In this document: positions 16,851-25,425 of the stretch, piece after piece | How the letters are laid out: every line of letters starts with the position of its first letter | Position numbering within the stretch: position 1 is the stretch's first letter | NCBI RefSeq assembly: GCF_025195095.1 | Contig: NZ_JANAVZ010000006.1 | Span: forward strand, 186,001-250,000 | DNA length: 64,000 nt | Direction: 5' to 3' | Origin: Paracoccus maritimus | GTDB taxonomy: Bacteria; Pseudomonadota; Alphaproteobacteria; Rhodobacterales; Rhodobacteraceae | Notes under the pieces: generated by a model | The model's database searches: none | What the model saw: the letters and a program-made list of their open reading frames with translations, nothing else | Told to the model about the DNA's origin: nothing | Made by a program: the position numbers and the translations under genes

Positions 16851-18175
16851 CTGAAGGCGTGCAGCTGACCGTCGCGCGACAGCACGAACAGGGTTTGACC
16901 GGCGACCACCGGGGCCGATGCCGCGCCGCCCGGGATTGCAGCCTGACCGACCAACCCGCCCGAGGCCGGGTCGAAGACCCGCAAGACCCCGTCAGAGGAG
17001 GCGACGAACAGACGACCGCTGGCCAGCACAGGCCCGTAATGGCCATAGATACGATCCTGCTTCTTGATCTTCTCATCGGTGTAATAAGGCAGATCGACCC
17101 GCCAGATGACCCCGCCCGTTGCGGCATCAAGCCGGATCAACTGCGCCTGGTCGTTGACCGCAAAGACCGATCCACCGGCGACCGTGACGGGGCTGTTCGC
17201 GCCGTCCTTGGCGGACCAGGCCTCGACGCCGCTGCCCATCTCGACCGCATTAATGCGCCCGGAAGACGTTCCCCCATAGACAGCACCGCCCGAAATGACC
17301 GGATCCCCGGTCATGTCACGAACCCAGGTGATCGCGCGCCCAATACGGCTGCCAGCGACCTGCGCTGTCCAAAGCGTCGCGCCGGTCTGCGTGTCCGCCG
17401 CCAGAAGCTGACCCGACGAGAACGGGAAGATCACGGTGTTGCCCTGAACCGCGGGAACCGCCACGCCCATCACGCCAGAGCTGGACCGCGTTCCGGCGGT
17501 CTGCCAAAGTACCTTGCCGTCGGCAGCACGAACGGCCCATCCGACATTGTTGCGCGCGACCGTATAGACGACACCGTTCGCGACGGCGGGACCGCCACCG
17601 ATCGGCGCATCCACCCGTTGACGCCACAGCACCTGCCCCGAGACGGCATCCAGCGCGACCAGTTCGCCGAAGCCGGTGGTCGCGAAGACCCGACCGCCTT
17701 CATAGGCCAGACCACCGCCAGATGCGCTGTTGCCGTTCTCGCGGACCGGGGTGATATCGGTGCTCCAGGCGGTGCCGCCGGAGAGGGCGCTGGCCGTCAC
17801 CCTTGCGCGACTGTCCAGCGTGAAGACACGGCCCCCGCCCACGATGGGATCAGCGGCGATGCGATGACGGCGATCATTGCCCTGACCTATGCCCGACGAC
17901 CAGATCCGCGTCGTTCCTCCGCCGCTTAGCGCGACGTGTCCGGGCTGATGGGCGGCGTTTCCGCCACGATGGGTCCACTCGGCGTTCGCGCGCGGCGCCG
18001 CCAGCGACAACGCGGTAGAGCTGACCGGAGCAGCCCCTTCGACGGCCGGCCCGTCCGGCGAAGTGACGGCCAGCGGATCCAGCCTTTCACCGGGCAGGAT
18101 GACTTCGCGGTTGCCGCAGGCCGACAGGCTCAGCGCAGCCGCAAGGGCCATGGTCAGTCGCAGCGTGGCGGTCAT
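16847..18175 (-). CDS. bamB: BamB-like outer-membrane assembly lipoprotein (PQQ-like beta-propeller)
   Basis: 442-residue lipoprotein. The signal peptide ends in a lipobox LSLSAC with lipidated Cys20. The rest is a series of PQQ-type beta-propeller blades with repeated V-W-R/L-D-A-x-T-G motifs (for example [22 protein letters not shown]). BamB supports the BAM complex in inserting outer-membrane barrels. The order yfgM-like, bamB, der is conserved across many proteobacteria, which strengthens the call. Confidence 0.88.
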   Translation of the reverse strand: MTATLRLTMALAAALSLSACGNREVILPGERLDPLAVTSPDGPAVEGAAPVSSTALSLAAPRANAEWTHRGGNAAHQPGHVALSGGGTTRIWSSGIGQGNDRRHRIAADPIVGGGRVFTLDSRARVTASALSGGTAWSTDITPVRENGNSASGGGLAYEGGRVFATTGFGELVALDAVSGQVLWRQRVDAPIGGGPAVANGVVYTVARNNVGWAVRAADGKVLWQTAGTRSSSGVMGVAVPAVQGNTVIFPFSSGQLLAADTQTGATLWTAQVAGSRIGRAITWVRDMTGDPVISGGAVYGGTSSGRINAVEMGSGVEAWSAKDGANSPVTVAGGSVFAVNDQAQLIRLDAATGGVIWRVDLPYYTDEKIKKQDRIYGHYGPVLASGRLFVASSDGVLRVFDPASGGLVGQAAIPGGAASAPVVAGQTLFVLSRDGQLHAFR

Positions 18176-18218
18176 GCGCGCCTCTCCCTCATCGTTCGTC
18201 GTTGGCCGGGCTTATCTT

Positions 18219-18887
18219 TCAGCCGGCTTGCATGCTGTCGGTCGGCTCGGGCTCGACCCCAAGCGCGATCATCATCTCGGAGAGGCGGCGACGCAAGGCT
18301 TCGCTGAGGCCATCCTTCTGCTGAATCTGCCGGATCAGCGTGATCGCGTCATCGGTCCGCCCCGCCTCGATCAACGCGACGGCCTTCTGTTCCAGCGCCA
18401 GCAGTTCGAACGGCGCACCGGATCGCGACAGCCGCGTCAAAATAGCGTCCCGTTCGGACGGATCCATTTGCGACCCGTTCAGCATGACCAGTTTCAATTC
18501 GGCCAGATCGTGCAGCACGGAGTCCTGCGCATCGGCACCGGCGACCTCGCGCAGCGCTTCGGCCGCTGCGTCATTGCCCCCTTCCCGAACCCAGCCCGAG
18601 GCCGCCAGCAATGCGGAAAGCGCCTCGCGCCCCTGCGATCCGTCTGCATCGACCGCCAGCAGTGCCGCGGGATCATCCGACGATTCGGCGGTCAGCACGG
18701 CATCGCCCCACGCCTCGGCGTCGGCACGTTGCCGGGCCTGATCGTATTCATACCAGCTGACACCGATGACCAGCAGCAGGATCAGCGCCAGCGCGATCCA
18801 GCCATAACGCCGGTAAAGGCCGAACAGCCTGTCGCGCCGAAGATCCTCGGTCACCTCGTCGATGAAGCTGTCGTTCTGATTGGCCAT
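18219..18887 (-). CDS. YfgM-like tetratricopeptide membrane protein
   Basis: 222 residues from the ATG at 18887. A short cytoplasmic N-terminus (DEVTEDLRRDRL) precedes a single transmembrane helix at about 29-47 and a periplasmic helical repeat domain rich in Ala/Leu. This is the layout of the YfgM/TPR_21 family, an ancillary subunit of the SecYEG translocon that hands clients to periplasmic chaperones. It is the first gene before bamB and der, the conserved order. Longer in-frame starts reach into the upstream promoter region and are not supported. Confidence 0.8.
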   Translation of the reverse strand: MANQNDSFIDEVTEDLRRDRLFGLYRRYGWIALALILLLVIGVSWYEYDQARQRADAEAWGDAVLTAESSDDPAALLAVDADGSQGREALSALLAASGWVREGGNDAAAEALREVAGADAQDSVLHDLAELKLVMLNGSQMDPSERDAILTRLSRSGAPFELLALEQKAVALIEAGRTDDAITLIRQIQQKDGLSEALRRRLSEMMIALGVEPEPTDSMQAG

Positions 18888-19030
18888 CGCCGCAAAATCC
18901 GCAGTTTTTCTTTCGCAGGCAGTCTTATACCGTGCAGAGTGGGATTGCCAATGCCGCGACGCCCGGTTCATCGAACCGCGCCAAGGGCAGTCGGATGTGC
19001 GAGACGCGAGGAATCAAGGGGACTGTCGCG

Positions 19031-19981
19031 ATGTTCACGGGGTATATGTTCGAGTTGATGTCTTGGTGGCTGCTGTTCGGCGGCGTCATGACAACAGCGT
19101 TCATCCTGCACAACGATGATGACGATGACGGAATCGATGTGGAAGATTCTCCGTTCGGCGGACTGGACGATTTCGACGTGGACAGATTCGGCGCCTCCGC
19201 CATCGGCACCGAGGAAGCCGACACGCTGACAGCGGGCGACGAAACCCCGACAGCCATGGCCGGGCTTGACGGCGACGACACCATCACCGGGTCCCGCGAC
19301 AGCGACTATATCCTTGGCGGCGCGGGCGATGACCAGATCGACGCACGGGTCGGCATCGACACCATCCGTGCCGGGGATGGAGACGACGCGGTGTCAGCCG
19401 GCTTGGGCACCGATTCCGTGTTCGGCGACGCCGGTGACGATACGTTGGACGGCGGCGGCCAGAACGATTTTCTGGACGGCGGCGCCGGAAACGACGTGCT
19501 GATCGGCGGGATCGGACCTGATTCGCTGTCAGGCGGGGACGGTGACGACACGCTGTCCGGCCTCGCCGAAGATCGCGCGGCGGCGCGCAATGCGACCGAG
19601 GCAGATGAGGACGGTCCCGATATCCTGGACGGTGGCGACGGCGATGACGTGCTGTGGCTGGGCATGGACGACATCGGCACTGGTGGCGAAGGCGCAGACG
19701 AATTTGCGGTCGATCACCGCGGCGATCACGATGATGGGGTTCGCACCATCACCGACTACAATCCGGAAGAGGACGTGATCACGCTGCATCTTGATCCGAC
19801 CGCGGCCGGCGAGACACCACCCGAGATCAGCCAGAATATCAGCGAAGACGGCGCCGACAGGCTGATCTCGGTCGATGGGGTCGAGGTGCTGCGCGTTGTT
19901 GGTGCCGGGTCAGGTGATCCGATCGAGATAGAAACCCCATCGCCCGAAAACGAGGATGAGAACGAGAGTGAGGAGGCCTAG
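19031..19981 (+). CDS. Short RTX (hemolysin-type calcium-binding) repeat protein with N-terminal membrane segment
   Basis: 316 residues from the ATG at 19031, which has AAGGGGA nine bases upstream. A single hydrophobic segment (about 9-28, WWLLFGGVMTTAFIL) is followed by an acidic stretch of five aspartates. Several RTX nonapeptides then follow between about 85 and 215 (GGAGDDQID, GDAGDDTLD, GGAGNDVLIGG, GGDGDDTLSG, GGDGDDVLW). RTX repeats bind calcium and fold outside the cell. The C-terminus (about 225-316) is a beta-rich segment ending in a Glu/Asp-rich tail. No type I secretion genes lie nearby, and the membrane segment suggests anchoring rather than release. Function unknown. Confidence 0.75.
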   Translation: MFTGYMFELMSWWLLFGGVMTTAFILHNDDDDDGIDVEDSPFGGLDDFDVDRFGASAIGTEEADTLTAGDETPTAMAGLDGDDTITGSRDSDYILGGAGDDQIDARVGIDTIRAGDGDDAVSAGLGTDSVFGDAGDDTLDGGGQNDFLDGGAGNDVLIGGIGPDSLSGGDGDDTLSGLAEDRAAARNATEADEDGPDILDGGDGDDVLWLGMDDIGTGGEGADEFAVDHRGDHDDGVRTITDYNPEEDVITLHLDPTAAGETPPEISQNISEDGADRLISVDGVEVLRVVGAGSGDPIEIETPSPENEDENESEEA

Positions 19982-20020
19982 TCCCTGGGTCGCTCTTCCG
20001 GAACCGTCCGGTCGCAACTG

Positions 20021-20050
20021 AAAAGCCTGCCGCGACAGCGGCAGGCTTTT
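20021..20050. terminator. Strong bidirectional terminator between RTX gene and sodB
   Basis: A perfect 13-bp stem (20021-20033 with 20038-20050), loop GACA, with AAAA at the 5' foot and TTTT at the 3' foot, so it can stop transcripts from both convergent genes. Confidence 0.9.
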
Positions 20051-20092
20051 CCTTCTCAGTGACGGGCTCGTGGTTCCGTCAGCTATCGCAGC

Positions 20093-20692
20093 TTACATGC
20101 GCGACGCGACGTTTTCCCAGTTCACCAGATTGTCGAGGAAATTCGACAGGTATTTCGGCCGCGCGTTACGGAAATCGATGTAGTAGCTGTGCTCCCACAC
20201 ATCGCACCCCAACAGAGCGGTCTGCCCGAAGCAAAGCGGATTGACGCCGTTCTCGGTCGAGGTGATTTCCAAGGAACCGTCGGCGTTCTTGACCAGCCAT
20301 GCCCAGCCAGAGCCGAACTGCCCGCCACCCTTGGCCGCGAACTGTTTCTTGAACTCATCCACCGAGCCGAAATTCTCGCTCAGTGCCTCGACCAGCGTGG
20401 AGGGAATGTCTCCGCCATTCGGGCTCATCATTTCCCAGAACTGGCTGTGGTTCCAGTGCTGGCTGGCGTTGTTGAAGATTCCGTTCTGCGCCACGGCACC
20501 CTTTTGGTAGGTGCCCTTGACGATATCCTCCAGCGACTTGCCTTCCCACTCGGTGCCCGCGATCAGCTCGTTCAGCTTCTCGACATAGGCATTGTGGTGC
20601 TTGTCGTGGTGATATTCCAGCGTCTCCTTGGACATGCCTGCGCTTGCCAGAGCGTCATGTGCATAGGGAAGATCGGGAAGGGTAAAAGCCAT
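20093..20692 (-). CDS. sodB: Superoxide dismutase, Fe/Mn family
   Basis: 199-residue cytoplasmic enzyme that dismutes superoxide. Metal ligands are visible in the family motifs: EYHHDKHH, ASQHWNHSQFW, and DVWEHSYYIDF. The GGGQFGSGWAWLV segment and short length are typical of the iron form, though iron versus manganese cannot be settled by eye. The ATG at 20692 matches the family N-terminus (AFTLPDLPY) and has an AAAGGAGAGG-type Shine-Dalgarno. Confidence 0.95.
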   Translation of the reverse strand: MAFTLPDLPYAHDALASAGMSKETLEYHHDKHHNAYVEKLNELIAGTEWEGKSLEDIVKGTYQKGAVAQNGIFNNASQHWNHSQFWEMMSPNGGDIPSTLVEALSENFGSVDEFKKQFAAKGGGQFGSGWAWLVKNADGSLEITSTENGVNPLCFGQTALLGCDVWEHSYYIDFRNARPKYLSNFLDNLVNWENVASRM

Positions 20693-20796
20693 TTTCCTCT
20701 CCTTTCTGAAAGGGTTGAGCTTGCGGGTCGGGCGCACAGTCCCGCATTCGCGGGGTCAACGCAAGGGGGCGAGGCGGGTTCCTGAACCGTGACAGA

Positions 20797-20820
20797 AAAA
20801 GAGGCTATTCGGCCCCTTTT
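20797..20820 (-). terminator. Terminator of the sarcosine oxidase operon
   Basis: A 9-bp stem with one mismatch (AAAAGAGGC with GCCCCTTTT), loop of six bases, followed on the minus strand by a T run, 48 bases beyond the soxG stop. Confidence 0.6.
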
Positions 20821-20867
20821 GACCTGCGGGCGAACTTGCCCAAAGGATCTGTTCCCAATACGACCGC

Positions 20868-21386
20868 TTAGCGTGGGGCGAGACCGGAACCCGGACACGC
20901 GGCCGATTGCAGCACCAGATCCAGATAGTCTGCGGTCGAGCGGAAACCGATCAGGCGAAAGCCGCCATCGACCCGCCAGAACGCCGCCGCCGTCTGCGCA
21001 GCCCGGGATCTGCGCAGCCCATCTTGTGGCAACGCATCAAGATGGGCGGGGCTCAGCTTGGCGATCACGTCGCTGGCATGATCCCCGATCACCTCGAAGA
21101 CCGCCCGTGCGTCCGAGACATCCGCGATCAGCGCGTGTTCCGCGGCAAGGGCCTGTTCCAGCGCCGCGATGGCGTCCGGCGTCTCTTGCGCGGGCAGGAT
21201 CAGCAGCAGTTCGTCCGGCGACATCCAGCCAAGACTGCGGCTGCCATCGGTAGAGATCCGGGTCGCGTCCGGGATCGCAAGACCTGCCGCCTCTGCGATG
21301 GCATCGCCCGAACGCGACAAATCGGCGCGAATCGTGATCATGCCCAGCCCATCCAGCCGGGCGACGGTTGCAAGTGCCTCAGCCAT
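20868..21386 (-). CDS. soxG: Sarcosine oxidase gamma subunit (not the sulfur-oxidation SoxG)
   Basis: 172-residue subunit of heterotetrameric sarcosine oxidase, which oxidatively demethylates sarcosine to glycine and passes the methylene group to tetrahydrofolate. The sequence has the gamma-subunit GcvT-like N-terminal fold with the SLGWMSPDELLLILP motif and the C-terminal FRLIGFRSTADYLDLVL patch. The start overlaps the alpha-subunit end by eight bases. It is the last gene of the operon. Confidence 0.88.
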   Translation of the reverse strand: MAEALATVARLDGLGMITIRADLSRSGDAIAEAAGLAIPDATRISTDGSRSLGWMSPDELLLILPAQETPDAIAALEQALAAEHALIADVSDARAVFEVIGDHASDVIAKLSPAHLDALPQDGLRRSRAAQTAAAFWRVDGGFRLIGFRSTADYLDLVLQSAACPGSGLAPR

Positions 21387-24306
21387 TCAGACGTGCCCCT
21401 TCCTTGTCGTAGAACACCGGATCGCAGATCCGTCCCTTCAGCACCTCGCCCGAGGGCAGCGGGAATTCCAGCACCTGCCCCATCCGGCCGGTTCCGTGGC
21501 GCACCAGCGCCATCGCGATAGGACGGCCAAGCGTCGGAGAATGATAGCTGGAGGTCACGCGCCCCTGGGTCTTGCGCTGCCCGTTGGGATTGGTGCCCTC
21601 ATCCACCGCCAATGCGCCATCCGGGATCACCCGGTCATCCAGGCTTTCCAGCCCGACCAGTTGCCAGCGCGCCCCGTCCTTCATGTGGCTGCGCGACTGC
21701 GCGCGCTTGCCGATATAGTCGGACTTCTTCTTGCTGATCGCCCAGCCCAGTCCCAGATCCTGCGGGATGATCGTTCCGTCGGTCTCATCCCCGATCATGA
21801 TGAAGCCCTTTTCGGCACGCATCACATGCATCGCCTCGGTGCCATATGGCGTGATGCCCAGATCGCGACCCGCCTCTTGCAGGCGTTCCCACAATTCCAG
21901 GCCGCGCCCGGCCGGCACCGCGATCTCGTAGCTGAGTTCGCCAGAAAAGCTGATCCGGTAGATGCGTGCCGGCATCCCCGCAATGTCGCCTTCGACCCAT
22001 TGCATGAACGGCAACGCCTGCTGCGACAGGTCGATGCTGCCGGGCAGGCGTTCCAGCAGATCGCGCGCCTTCGGGCCAGCCACGGCGATCTGCGCGTATT
22101 GTTCGGTCACATTGGCGGTATAGACCTGCCAATCCCACCATTCGCATTGCAGCCAGTCTTCCATATGGCCATGTATCCGGTCCGCACCGCCGGTGGTCGT
22201 GTGGCACAGCCAGGTGTCCTCTGTCAGCCGGGCCACCACGCCATCATCCATCAGGAAGCCGTTTTCGCTGCACATCAGGCCATAGCGGCATTTCCCGACC
22301 GGCAGACTGGACATCATGTTGGTGTACATCATGTCCAGGAACTTGCCCGCATCCGGGCCTTTGACCAGGATCTTGCCTAGGGTCGATGCATCCAGCGTCC
22401 CGACCGAATTGCGCACCGCCAGGATTTCACGATTGACCGCAGCATGGCGATCCTCGTCCCCGCGCGGATAGCAATAGGGACGGCGCCATTGGCCGACCGG
22501 TTCCCACGACACGCCGTGGCGTTCATGCCATGCGTGCAGGGGCGTCTTGCGCAGCGGCTGGAACGCCTCGCCCCGCGCGTCGGCGGCGATCGTCGCCAGT
22601 GTCAGCGGTGTATAGGGTGGCCGGAACGTCGTCGTGCCCGTCTGCGGGATCGGCTGGTTCAAGGCGTCCGACAGGATCGCAAGCCCGTTGATATTGCTGA
22701 CCTTGCCCTGATCGGTTGCCATCCCCAGCGTGGTATAGCGCTTGGTGTGTTCGACACTGGCATAGCCCTCGCGCGCGGCCAACAGCACGTCGGTCACCTT
22801 CACGTCGTTCTGGTAATCCAGCCACATCTTCGCCCGCAGCTTGTAGGGGGCATTCGCGGGCATGCACCAGACTGGCATGGTCGCGCCCTCGGCGCGTTCC
22901 AGATCGCCCGCACAGCGCAGATCGCCGCTGGCGGCACCCGTTGCGGTAACATTCCCCCGCCCGTCCGCGCCCAGAGGCGGGCGATCCGGGTCGGGGCGGA
23001 ACATCGCCTGTGCCTCATCCCACAGCAGCTTGCCACCACAATGGCTGTAAAGATGCACGATCGGCGACCAGCCGCCCGACATAGCCACGACGTCACAGTC
23101 GATCGTGCCGGTATGCTTGCCTTCGCCCTTCTGGTCGCAGACCGCGACGCTTTCGACATGGCGACCGCCCGTGACCTTGGCAATGGCGCTGCCGGTCAGC
23201 ACAGTGATGTTCTGCGCGCGTGCCGCCTGCGGCAGATCGCCATCAGCGCTGTCGCGGGCGTCCAGCACCGTGACATCCAGCCTAGCCTCCTGCGCGATCA
23301 ATGCGGTGCGATAGGCATCGTCGTTGTTCGTCACGACCACGATCCGCTGACCCGGCGCAACGCCATAGTCCACGATGAAATCACGCACAGCCGAGGCCAG
23401 CATGACCCCCGGCACGTCGTTGCAGGCGAATGCCAAGGGACGTTCCAGCGCGCCGGTTGCGGTGACGATGTGGCCCGCGCGGATCCGCCACAGGCGCTGT
23501 CGCGGGATGCCCTGGTTCGGATCGTGGTCGGCCAGCGCCTCTCGCGCCAGAAGATAACCGTGATCGTAAAGCCCGGTTGCCATCGTATTGCGGCGCAGCG
23601 TGACATTCGCCCGTCCGCGCAGATCGTCCAGCAAGGCCTGGATCGTCGCCTCTCCCGCCTTGTGATCGACGGGCGTGCGGCCGCCCCAGACCGGGTTCTG
23701 TTCAAGAACCAGAACCTTGCCGCCCTTCTCCGCAGCCTCGCGTGCGGCGGTCAGTCCGGCGATGCCGCCGCCAACGACGACCGTATCATAAAGCGCGTAG
23801 GCCTGTTCATAGCGATCGGGGTCGGGATCGGTGGGGGCACGGCCCAGACCCGCGCTGCGGCGGATGATAGGCTCGAACAGATGTTTCCAGAACGGGCGCG
23901 GATGGATGAAGGTCTTGTAGTAAAATCCCGCCGGAAGCATCGGCGACAGCCAATTGTTGACCGCGCCGATATCGGCATCCAGCGAGGGCCAGCAGTTCTG
24001 GCTGCGCAGGATCATGCCCGGAACCAGCGCAGTCGTGGTGGCACGCTGGTTCGGTTCGAACCTGCCGCCCTGTCCCAGGCCGAACAAGGCGTTCGGCTCC
24101 TCGGCCCCCGAGGCGACGGGACCGCGTGGGCGGTGATACTTGAACGACCGGCCCATCAGCATCTGGCCGCTGGCCAGCATCGCCGAGGCCAGCGTGTCTC
24201 CGCGCAGCCCGCGCAGATACCGCCCGTCAAAGCGGAACGGGATCTGAAAGGCGCGGTCGATCAGGCGGCCGCCACGGGCCAGACGAAAAGGAGGCGTGTG
24301 GGTCAT
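21379..24306 (-). CDS. soxA: Sarcosine oxidase alpha subunit (heterotetrameric)
   Basis: 975-residue catalytic-scaffold subunit. N-terminal 2Fe-2S-fold-like region (MGRSFKYHRPRG), an NAD-binding Rossmann motif at about 171-185 (VVGGGIAGLTAAREA), and a C-terminal GcvT/aminomethyltransferase domain (from about residue 590) that binds tetrahydrofolate. Length is close to the family's usual 1000 residues. I start at the ATG at 24306, overlapping soxD by four bases; the frame remains open upstream but runs through soxD. The same symbol is used for the unrelated sulfur-oxidation cytochrome at 9812-10678. Confidence 0.94.
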   Translation of the reverse strand: MTHTPPFRLARGGRLIDRAFQIPFRFDGRYLRGLRGDTLASAMLASGQMLMGRSFKYHRPRGPVASGAEEPNALFGLGQGGRFEPNQRATTTALVPGMILRSQNCWPSLDADIGAVNNWLSPMLPAGFYYKTFIHPRPFWKHLFEPIIRRSAGLGRAPTDPDPDRYEQAYALYDTVVVGGGIAGLTAAREAAEKGGKVLVLEQNPVWGGRTPVDHKAGEATIQALLDDLRGRANVTLRRNTMATGLYDHGYLLAREALADHDPNQGIPRQRLWRIRAGHIVTATGALERPLAFACNDVPGVMLASAVRDFIVDYGVAPGQRIVVVTNNDDAYRTALIAQEARLDVTVLDARDSADGDLPQAARAQNITVLTGSAIAKVTGGRHVESVAVCDQKGEGKHTGTIDCDVVAMSGGWSPIVHLYSHCGGKLLWDEAQAMFRPDPDRPPLGADGRGNVTATGAASGDLRCAGDLERAEGATMPVWCMPANAPYKLRAKMWLDYQNDVKVTDVLLAAREGYASVEHTKRYTTLGMATDQGKVSNINGLAILSDALNQPIPQTGTTTFRPPYTPLTLATIAADARGEAFQPLRKTPLHAWHERHGVSWEPVGQWRRPYCYPRGDEDRHAAVNREILAVRNSVGTLDASTLGKILVKGPDAGKFLDMMYTNMMSSLPVGKCRYGLMCSENGFLMDDGVVARLTEDTWLCHTTTGGADRIHGHMEDWLQCEWWDWQVYTANVTEQYAQIAVAGPKARDLLERLPGSIDLSQQALPFMQWVEGDIAGMPARIYRISFSGELSYEIAVPAGRGLELWERLQEAGRDLGITPYGTEAMHVMRAEKGFIMIGDETDGTIIPQDLGLGWAISKKKSDYIGKRAQSRSHMKDGARWQLVGLESLDDRVIPDGALAVDEGTNPNGQRKTQGRVTSSYHSPTLGRPIAMALVRHGTGRMGQVLEFPLPSGEVLKGRICDPVFYDKEGARLNG

Positions 24307-24638
24307 TCGGCATGGCTCCAGTCTGGCTGCCAGTCGGGGCGGACCTTGCGGATCGCATCGACGATATCCTGAGGCGGGGCGTGGGTCTGCGCGCGATATG
24401 TGCCATAGACCTGCAAGGTCACCGTATCGCGTGCGGCCAGAAACCACTTGCCGCAACCATAGGCATGTCGCCAGCGTTCAAAATGCACACCCTTGGCGTT
24501 CTTGCGCGCGAACATGTAATCCTCGAACTCCTCATCCGACCCCTCGGGGCCGACGCGTTTCAGATGCGCCTCGCCACCGGGATGAAGTTCGGTTTCCTCG
24601 GCGTCTAGCCCGCAATAGGGACAGGTCAGGATCAGCAT
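24303..24638 (-). CDS. soxD: Sarcosine oxidase delta subunit
   Basis: 111-residue subunit with the family's zinc-binding CPYCGLDAEETE motif near the N-terminus and HAYGCGKWF about residue 58-66, the other part of the zinc site. Its start codon directly follows the stop of the tfoX-like gene (TGA-ATG), so it depends on translational coupling. It overlaps the alpha subunit by four bases. Confidence 0.93.
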   Translation of the reverse strand: MLILTCPYCGLDAEETELHPGGEAHLKRVGPEGSDEEFEDYMFARKNAKGVHFERWRHAYGCGKWFLAARDTVTLQVYGTYRAQTHAPPQDIVDAIRKVRPDWQPDWSHAE

Positions 24639-24974
24639 TCAGGCATCCTTGGGCGGAAGGGTGGAAAGATATTCGCGGGCCATCCCGGCAAGTTTCCCGC
24701 GAATGGCATCGTCGGACAGGGCGGGGCCGGACAGCCAGACGAAGCCCGGCTTGGCGCGACCACCCTGCTTCATGGGTTCGGTGCCCGGCAAGGCCAGCGC
24801 GGCGGTCTCGGCGGCCTTGCCGACGCGAAACATCGCGCGACCCTCGCGCGCGGCGGCCAGCATGTTGCCGTTCATCAGAAAGCACCAGCCACCGAACATG
24901 GGCTTGCCCGACAGATTGTCGGAATGTCCGAAATCTTCGCTCAGCTGCGCCTCGAGACCGGTGTCACGGGTCAT
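24639..24974 (-). CDS. TfoX/Sxy N-terminal-domain protein inserted in the sarcosine oxidase operon
   Basis: 111 residues from the ATG at 24974 (117 from a second ATG at 24992). The TfoX_N fold is recognisable: FGHSDNLSGKPMFGGWCFLMNGNMLAAA, then the basic strand and YLSTLPPKDA at the end. The family includes competence regulators, but stand-alone TfoX_N proteins are of unknown function. I prefer 24974 because a strong hairpin (24999-25019) ends six bases before the 24992 start, leaving no free Shine-Dalgarno. Not a usual member of sox (sarcosine) operons, though it is fully in line with its neighbours in codon use. Confidence 0.75.
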   Translation of the reverse strand: MTRDTGLEAQLSEDFGHSDNLSGKPMFGGWCFLMNGNMLAAAREGRAMFRVGKAAETAALALPGTEPMKQGGRAKPGFVWLSGPALSDDAIRGKLAGMAREYLSTLPPKDA

Positions 24975-24998
24975 GATCCGACCCGCCGACATGCGGAA

Positions 24999-25019
24999 GC
25001 CGGGGGCATGGCCCCCGGC
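24999..25019 (-). terminator. Perfect hairpin between the 85-aa gene and the tfoX-like gene
   Basis: A 9-bp perfect GC-rich stem (24999-25007 with 25011-25019) with a 3-base loop and no T run. It lies inside the sarcosine oxidase operon, 57 bases after the 85-aa gene. It may be a partial terminator or a processing signal; downstream soxDAG must be read through it or from another promoter. Confidence 0.5.
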
Positions 25020-25076
25020 AAGAAGCTGCGAAACCGCGACGCACCGAGAGCGCGGCGCAATGTCGTCAAGTTTGCC

Positions 25077-25334
25077 TCAGTTCGAGGTCGGTTCGGTGAC
25101 GCCATCGGCCGGCGCTGGTTCCGCCGGGGCAGATTCGGCCGGAGCGGCATCAGCCGGCTCGGCTGCATCGGGCGCGGCATCGACATTGACGGTCGTATCC
25201 GCACCCGCCGGGACAGTGGCGTCTGACGCGGTATCCATGTCGCCGCCCGACATGAAGAAGAACAGCAATGCGACGACCACCACGACGGCGCCGACAATGA
25301 AATACAGGGCGTTGTTGTTATTGCCTTCGGCCAT
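25077..25334 (-). CDS. Small single-pass membrane protein with acidic Ala/Pro-rich tail
   Basis: 85 residues: a short N-terminus (AEGNNNN), one transmembrane helix (about 10-28), a MSGGDMD turn and a low-complexity tail of Ala, Glu, Asp and Pro. I do not recognise the family with confidence, although similar short proteins occur widely in Rhodobacteraceae. The start at 25334 has AAAGGAACA upstream. That Shine-Dalgarno is part of a 34-base inverted repeat (25338-25371). It lies between sarcosine oxidase beta and the rest of the operon. Confidence 0.7.
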   Translation of the reverse strand: MAEGNNNNALYFIVGAVVVVVALLFFFMSGGDMDTASDATVPAGADTTVNVDAAPDAAEPADAAPAESAPAEPAPADGVTEPTSN

Positions 25335-25337
25335 GTT

Positions 25338-25371
25338 TGTTCCTTTCTCTCAACAGCGTGTTGAGGGAACA
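25338..25371 (-). promoter_or_regulatory. Hairpin sequestering the ribosome binding site of the 85-aa gene
   Basis: Upper stem 25349-25355 with 25359-25365 (7 bp, loop of three), lower stem 25338-25343 with 25366-25371 (6 bp), separated by a 5-base one-sided bulge. On the minus strand the Shine-Dalgarno AAAGGAA lies across the bulge and lower stem, so folding should reduce translation of the small membrane protein. Confidence 0.5.
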
Positions 25372-25425
25372 ATGACGCGTGACCGGTATCCGTTCCGAGG
25401 CGATGAAGCATTGGCGAAAGCTTGC

